DNA of 64,000 nt, from positions 1 through 64,000 of the forward strand of contig NZ_WITC01000023.1 in NCBI RefSeq assembly GCF_009601505.1, given 5' to 3'. The stretch is from Sinorhizobium terangae (lineage in GTDB: Bacteria; Pseudomonadota; Alphaproteobacteria; Rhizobiales; Rhizobiaceae). Numbering within the stretch: the stretch's first letter is position 1; every line of letters starts with the position of its first letter. Under the pieces are notes generated by a model, which saw nothing but the letters and a program-made list of their open reading frames with translations, had not been told where the DNA came from and made no database searches. A program made the position numbers and the translations under genes. This document shows positions 60,023 to 64,000 of this stretch, piece after piece.

Positions 60023-60799
60023 TCAGCGTGTCTTCCCACCCTTGCCTGCCGGCCTTTCCGCCCGCCCGTGTTCAGCGAGCAATTCCTTCGTTGTCTCGTA
60101 GATTCGCATGAGATGATGGCGAAACGCCGCGACGACGGCCTCGCGGTCGCGCCGGGCAAGCGCTGCCACGATCTCGCTGTGATCCTTGTAGCTGGCATCT
60201 ATGGCGCCGGGTCGGGACATGGCGCTGCGCCGGTAATTCATCATGTAGGTGTAGAGATCGGTGACGAAGTCGGAGAGCAGCGGATTGCCGCAACCCCGAT
60301 AGATCGCCACATGGAATTCACGGTCGCAGATCAGGAATCGCATGGCATCGTCGCCGCCGAGCCGCTGCGCTTCGAGCAGGCTCTCCAGCTTGCTGAGCGT
60401 GTCGTCGTCGATGTTCTCGGCGGCATCACCCACGACCTTCAGCTCGATATGGAGCCTTGCGGCATGAACCGCCTCGAGATCATAGCTGTCGATGGCATTC
60501 GGCGAGGCGATCGTGACGGTGACGTCGCTGAGGTCGACATTGGCAACCCGGCTGCGGCTGCCTTGCGAAACCTCGATGATCCCGCGTGCGGCAAGCATCT
60601 GGATGGCGCCGCGCACCGTCTCCCGGCTGACATGGAGCACGTTGGCGAGTTCGCGTTCGCCGGGAAGCTCGTCGCCCGGATGCAGCATGTTGGTCGCAAC
60701 GAGAACCATCAGCTTGTCGGCAATCACGTCACGCGCCGTGCGGCGTTCGAGGCTCCGCCCGATCTTCGGCATTTGCGTGAGTATGGGACTGCCATTCAC
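60023..60799 (-). CDS. GntR/FadR-family regulator
   Basis: A 258-residue FadR-type GntR regulator. The winged helix (ADKLMVLVATNMLHPGDELP, ERELANVLHVSRETVRGAIQ, LAARGIIEVSQGSRSRV) precedes a helical effector domain (VHAARLHIELKVVGDAAENI, AMRFLICDREFHVAIYRGCG) with metal-binding His/Asp typical of the group. It is followed by the catabolic and importer genes on the same strand, 40 bases before denD, and probably senses a sugar acid. Confidence 0.92.
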   Translation of the reverse strand: MNGSPILTQMPKIGRSLERRTARDVIADKLMVLVATNMLHPGDELPGERELANVLHVSRETVRGAIQMLAARGIIEVSQGSRSRVANVDLSDVTVTIASPNAIDSYDLEAVHAARLHIELKVVGDAAENIDDDTLSKLESLLEAQRLGGDDAMRFLICDREFHVAIYRGCGNPLLSDFVTDLYTYMMNYRRSAMSRPGAIDASYKDHSEIVAALARRDREAVVAAFRHHLMRIYETTKELLAEHGRAERPAGKGGKTR

Positions 60800-60815
60800 T
60801 GCGCCGCACCTCCAA

Positions 60816-60844
60816 CTGATCCACTGGTTGGTCCACCGGATCAG
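60816..60844. promoter_or_regulatory. GntR-type operator with CTGATCC/GGATCAG arms
   Basis: CTGATCC (60816-60822) and GGATCAG (60838-60844) flank an inner TGGTTGGTCCACC core, upstream of the GntR gene start at 60799. The TGGTCCACC core resembles FadR-subfamily half-sites. Confidence 0.6.
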
Positions 60845-61031
60845 TCATACGAATAGACTGCGCAAACGAAGGCATGGTCAAGGCAAGTTCGTCGCGGCAC
60901 TGCATCAAAAATGCGCGCACCATTTTGTGCAACGCACGCAAGCAAGAAAAAATAGTCGAGAGGCCCGCTCGCTCTCACCAACTACCATCGAGTGATGTGC
61001 TATATAGATTGCAACTGACAAGGAGGTGGCT

Positions 61032-61517
61032 ATGTCAACTTTCCGGAATGCAGTCGTCTCTTTGCCCGGCAAAGAGCGGATAGCGAAAACGCCGTTTGGT
61101 GCGAAGGTTGTTATCCATGCCACGGCCGCCGAGACTGGAGGTGCATTCGGAATGTGGGAGACCTTCACGCCTCCAGGTCATGGCCCGGCCCCTCACACGC
61201 ACACACGAGAGACCGAAGTCTTTCGCGTGATCCGTGGCCTCTATCGTTTCCAATGCGGTGATGACGAGTTTGACGCGCCACCAGGAACCGTCGTGGTTCT
61301 GCCACCGCATGTGCGGCACGCTTGGCGAAACATCAGTGACGAACCCGGCCAAATGTTCGGTACCGTCATCCCGGGCGGTTTCGAGCAATTGTTTATCGAT
61401 ATCGATGCTTCTTGTGCCGACACTCCCGAGAAAATTGCCGTGATCGAAGCGCACCTGGGAATCGTCAACGATATGACTTTGGCTCTCGGACTCGCAGATC
61501 GGACTGTTGCTGACTGA
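61032..61517 (+). CDS. Cupin domain protein
   Basis: A 161-residue cupin. ATG at 61032 is chosen for its AAGGAGG site. Motif 1 is in PAPHTHTRETEVFRVI (His, His, Glu), motif 2 in PPHVRHAWRN. It resembles the cupin at 27759 (GAFGMWETFTPPGHGP versus GTLGMLEAIVPPGEGP; PGGFEQLF versus PGGFENFF), so the two are likely paralogues. Divergent from the GntR operon, so possibly in the same regulon. Metal-dependent oxidation or isomerisation is likely; substrate unknown. Confidence 0.85.
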   Translation: MSTFRNAVVSLPGKERIAKTPFGAKVVIHATAAETGGAFGMWETFTPPGHGPAPHTHTRETEVFRVIRGLYRFQCGDDEFDAPPGTVVVLPPHVRHAWRNISDEPGQMFGTVIPGGFEQLFIDIDASCADTPEKIAVIEAHLGIVNDMTLALGLADRTVAD

Positions 61518-61615
61518 TCATCGAACGCCAAGGGTCAGCCCGCTGTCGCGAACCGAGAGTCTGGCGATCTTTTTGTCGTTCGTGTCAGGTTTGAGTCCCT
61601 GGCTCCCGGCTGACA

Positions 61616-62293
61616 TCACCCGTGGTCATGCCCCTCATGCCCACCAAGCGATGGCAGGTCGAGCCCGAAGGTCTTGGCAAGATCGGCCACCTGCTCCGGG
61701 CTGAGATAGCGTGGATTGAGATTGCGCAGCAGCAGGTAGAGCTTTGCCGTTTCCTCCAATTCTTCGGTGACGAACACCGCAGCCTCAAGGCTGTCGCCCG
61801 CCACCACCGGACCATGATTGGCGAGCAAGACCGAGGAGTACTTGCCCGCAAGTCCGCGGATCGCATCGGCGACGGCCGGGTCGCCGGGTCGATAATAGGG
61901 CACGAGCGCCGTCTCACCGGCGCGCATGAGATAGTAAGGCGTCATCGGCGGCAGCGCGGTGCGCGGATCGATCTCCGGCAACATGGTGAGCGCCACCGCG
62001 TGGGTGGAATGCAGGTGCACGATCGCCCGGGCGCTGCCACGCGACTCATAGAGGGCGGAGTGAAGCGGGATTTCCTTCGTCGGCTTGTCGCCGGAGATGA
62101 GCCGGCCGGCTGCATCGAGCCGCGATATGCGGGCGGGGTCGAGGAAGCCGAGCGAGGCATTGGTCGGCGTTACCAGCCAGCCGCCATCGTCGAGCCGAAG
62201 CGATATGTTGCCGGAGGAGCCGGGCGTCAGGCCCCGTTCGAATAGGGATCGCCCGTAACGGCAGATTTCCTCACGCAGACGTGTCTCGGACAT
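61616..62293 (-). CDS. Class II aldolase family protein, OtnC-like
   Basis: A 225-residue class II aldolase/adducin-type enzyme starting MSETRLREEICRYGRSLFER after AAAGGA. Zinc ligands are in IVHLHSTHAVAL and LLANHGPVVAG, with GNISLRLDDGGWLVTP and KEIPLHSALY forming the phosphate site. It resembles OtnC, the 3-oxo-tetronate 4-phosphate decarboxylase, of tetronate pathways. It is 17 bases after the LacI gene and so probably cotranscribed. The partner kinase is not in the window. Confidence 0.85.
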   Translation of the reverse strand: MSETRLREEICRYGRSLFERGLTPGSSGNISLRLDDGGWLVTPTNASLGFLDPARISRLDAAGRLISGDKPTKEIPLHSALYESRGSARAIVHLHSTHAVALTMLPEIDPRTALPPMTPYYLMRAGETALVPYYRPGDPAVADAIRGLAGKYSSVLLANHGPVVAGDSLEAAVFVTEELEETAKLYLLLRNLNPRYLSPEQVADLAKTFGLDLPSLGGHEGHDHG

Positions 62294-62310
62294 AGGCAAA
62301 TCCTTTCAAA

Positions 62311-63315
62311 TCAGGCGGTCGCGCCCTCGACCAGTTCGAATCCGAGATCAACGACCTGCGGTGGCGCGTTCGTGACCACCAGTTCCGCCGCTATCCGTCC
62401 AGTCGCGACGCGAGGCGTCCGTATGGTCGAGAGCGGCTGCGGCGTCACTCGGCCGATATCGAGGCCGTTATAACCGAAGATCGCCAGTTGTGAGGGAACC
62501 GAGATTCCGTGCGCCAGGCAGTGAAAATAGCCGCCGAGCGCCATGTCGTCGTTCGAAAAATAGACCGCGTCGAGGTCGCGACGCCTTGCCAGCAGCCGCT
62601 CCAGTCCCAGCCGCCCGCTTTCCACCGACGATCCGCCAGCGTAGATTTCCCGATCAGCAAGCGGAGCACCGGCCGCGCCGAGCGCTTCAGAAAGCCCGGC
62701 AAAGCGCTTGCCGGCGCGCGTGTCGCGATCAAGGTCGTGCCCAACATAGCCGATCCGACGATAGCCGCGCTTCAACAGGAACTCGGCGCTTGCACGCCCG
62801 GCAGCACGATTGGAATAGCCGACCGCGAGATCCAGCGCCGTGCCATCGAGATCGAGCAGTTCGACGACCCGGCAGCCGCTCGCGCGCAACATCTTCAGCG
62901 TGCGCTCGCTGTGTTCGAAGCCGGCAAGCATCACCGCCGTCGGCCGCCAGGCGAGCATTGCAGCGACGAGCGCCTCCTCGCGCTCGGGATCGTAGTCGGT
63001 GACGGAGAAGACGGCCTGATGCTGATTTTCCTCCAGCACAGTGCTCGCCCCGCGCAATACATCCGGAAAGACGATGTTGGAGAGCGACGGGATCACGAAG
63101 GCGACGAGCCGCGACCCGGCGGACGCGAGCGTGCCGGCGATGCGGTTCGGCACATAGCCGAGTCGTTCGACCGCTTCCATCACCCGGTCCCTCGTCTTCT
63201 TGGAAAACGAGCCGTGATCGCGCAAGACGCGCGACACGGTGCTCTCGCCGACGCCGGCGGCTTCCGCGACCTCGGCAAGCGTCACCGCCGGATGGTGCCT
63301 GAAATCCAAAGTCAC
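62311..63315 (-). CDS. LacI-family transcriptional regulator
   Basis: A GTG start at 63315 with GGAGG 7 bases upstream gives 334 residues, normal for LacI/GntR-type regulators; the longer ATG at 63345 is possible. The HTH is VTLAEVAEAAGVGESTVSRV, with hinge RDRVMEAVERLGYVPNRIAG; the effector domain continues (VAFVIPSLSNIVFPDVLRGA to AAELVV). Three LacI-type palindromes lie upstream (63411-63479), between it and the divergent MFS gene, so it controls both directions. Confidence 0.92.
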   Translation of the reverse strand: MTLDFRHHPAVTLAEVAEAAGVGESTVSRVLRDHGSFSKKTRDRVMEAVERLGYVPNRIAGTLASAGSRLVAFVIPSLSNIVFPDVLRGASTVLEENQHQAVFSVTDYDPEREEALVAAMLAWRPTAVMLAGFEHSERTLKMLRASGCRVVELLDLDGTALDLAVGYSNRAAGRASAEFLLKRGYRRIGYVGHDLDRDTRAGKRFAGLSEALGAAGAPLADREIYAGGSSVESGRLGLERLLARRRDLDAVYFSNDDMALGGYFHCLAHGISVPSQLAIFGYNGLDIGRVTPQPLSTIRTPRVATGRIAAELVVTNAPPQVVDLGFELVEGATA

Positions 63316-63410
63316 ATTCTCGCCTCCTGACAGCCTGCCATCCATCCCGAGCCCTGGTGCCGCTCGGCGCTCGAGATCTGTCGTTCGATTCAATAGATAA
63401 CCCGAATATT

Positions 63411-63479
63411 TGGCAGCGCTACCATTTTTCATTTGGCAGCGCTGCCAAAATCCTATAGGGGAGAATGGCAGCGCTGCCA
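63411..63479. promoter_or_regulatory. Three LacI-type operators TGGCAGCGCTGCCA
   Basis: TGGCAGCGCTACCA (63411-63424, one mismatch), TTTGGCAGCGCTGCCAAA (63432-63449, 18-base perfect palindrome) and TGGCAGCGCTGCCA (63466-63479). The last two are 32 bases centre to centre, three helical turns, suiting looping or cooperative repression. Confidence 0.85.
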
Positions 63480-63542
63480 AACAGGCGCCGCGCCGCGCCG
63501 GGGTGGAGCAAGGGTCCCGGGAACCTAGAGGAGGAGGAAATC

Positions 63543-64000
63543 ATGACGCTGCAAACGCAGGCGCCGGTCGCTGGCGCGCATCTCGAACGGACGGTCGAGG
63601 ATCGCGCCTATACCAAGGTTTTCTGGAGAATCGTTCCATTCTTGATGCTCTGCTACGTGGTCGCCTATCTCGACCGCGTCAATGTCGGCTTTGCCAAGCT
63701 GCAAATGTCGAGCGAGCTTGGCCTGTCGGAAGCGGCCTATGGCATCGGCGCCGGCATTTTCTTCATCGGCTATTTTCTGTTCGAGGTGCCGAGCAACGTC
63801 ATCCTGAACAAGGTCGGCGCCCGCGTATGGATCGCCCGTATCATGATCACGTGGGGCGTCATCTCCGCCGCTTTCATGTTCACGACGTCGGAAAGCGTGT
63901 TCTACGTCCTGCGTTTCCTGTTGGGTGTCGCCGAGGCCGGGTTTTTCCCTGGAATCATCCTCTATCTCACGACCTGGTACCCGGCGCATCGCCGCGCCAA
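63543..64000 (+). CDS. MFS sugar-acid transporter, ACS family (partial)
   Basis: The first 152 residues of an anion:cation symporter-family permease. The start MTLQTQAPVAGAHLERTVED follows AGAGGAGGAGG; helix 1 is PFLMLCYVVAYLDRVNVGFA with the family's Asp-Arg, and VILNKVGARVWIARIMITWG and ESVFYVLRFLLGVAEAGFFP continue the pattern of tartrate/galactonate-type transporters. Divergent from the LacI gene across its operators. The window ends inside the gene. Confidence 0.9.
   Translation, partial: MTLQTQAPVAGAHLERTVEDRAYTKVFWRIVPFLMLCYVVAYLDRVNVGFAKLQMSSELGLSEAAYGIGAGIFFIGYFLFEVPSNVILNKVGARVWIARIMITWGVISAAFMFTTSESVFYVLRFLLGVAEAGFFPGIILYLTTWYPAHRRA

Noticed and set aside
1-64000. CRISPR arrays, tRNA and rRNA genes, replication origin or repABC
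   Set aside because: No regularly spaced direct repeats, cloverleaf-type sequences, rRNA stretches or rep-like proteins were seen on reading.

Overview
The window reads as high-GC alphaproteobacterial DNA, most like a Sinorhizobium/Ensifer (Rhizobiaceae) accessory replicon or accessory-rich chromosomal segment. Reasons: a ben-cat operon of rhizobial type, a pair of ku genes, the Pit accessory plus Pit transporter pair, RIME-like palindromic repeats, and many short rhizobial orphan genes with GGAAC-N18/19-TT promoters of the RpoE2/EcfG (general stress) type. No rRNA, tRNA or CRISPR array was seen. The ends cut two genes: otsA (left) and an MFS transporter (right).

Layout. 0-0.9 kb: otsB and the start of otsA (trehalose synthesis). 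1.4-5.1 kb: a decayed prophage (tail-fibre pieces, a repeat-rich virion-type protein, terminase and serine-recombinase remnants) that still holds an intact-looking BrnT/BrnA toxin-antitoxin pair. 5.1-14.2 kb: an orphan-gene zone of small proteins with three minus-strand pieces of LigD-type DNA ligases, a broken nuclease and a candidate small RNA. 14.8-24.4 kb: a coherent aromatic catabolic operon catB-catC-catA-benA-benB-benC-benD-benK-pcaD, divergent from catR; it takes benzoate through catechol and muconate to the enol-lactone step. 24.7-35.5 kb: a class III cyclase/TPR protein, arylamine N-acetyltransferase with a cupin and LysR regulator, a dead integrase, a LysR/TauE-SafE pair, an acetyltransferase, a TetR-controlled reductase-like gene and a broken aldo/keto reductase. 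35.9-38.4 kb: a Nudix gene and the phosphate locus (Pit accessory gene, frameshifted, plus pit) behind a good Pho box.

38.9-53.2 kb: a second accessory zone. It has a GAF gene cut by a group II intron remnant, paralogues of the first orphan zone (small DUF gene, Nudix, small RNA, short hydrophilic gene), two ku genes, several remnants, a broken HTH/PIN toxin-antitoxin pair, a DEDDh exonuclease, an apparently circularly permuted ROK protein, a KpsC/LpsZ-like capsule protein and tiny membrane proteins. 53.5-64.0 kb: a sugar-acid (tetronate/erythronate-like) catabolic region: GntR regulator, DenD-like dehydrogenase, SDR, a complete CUT1-type ABC importer, a cupin, an OtnC-like class II aldolase, a LacI regulator with three operators and an MFS importer.

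Main points to check: the permuted ROK architecture; BenA with Tyr in place of an expected iron-ligand His; a two-copy RNA-like element associated with duplicated stress-gene segments; and an unusually high number of single-base frameshifts, which may be real decay or sequencing error. Family names are assigned by reading the translations; no database search was run.
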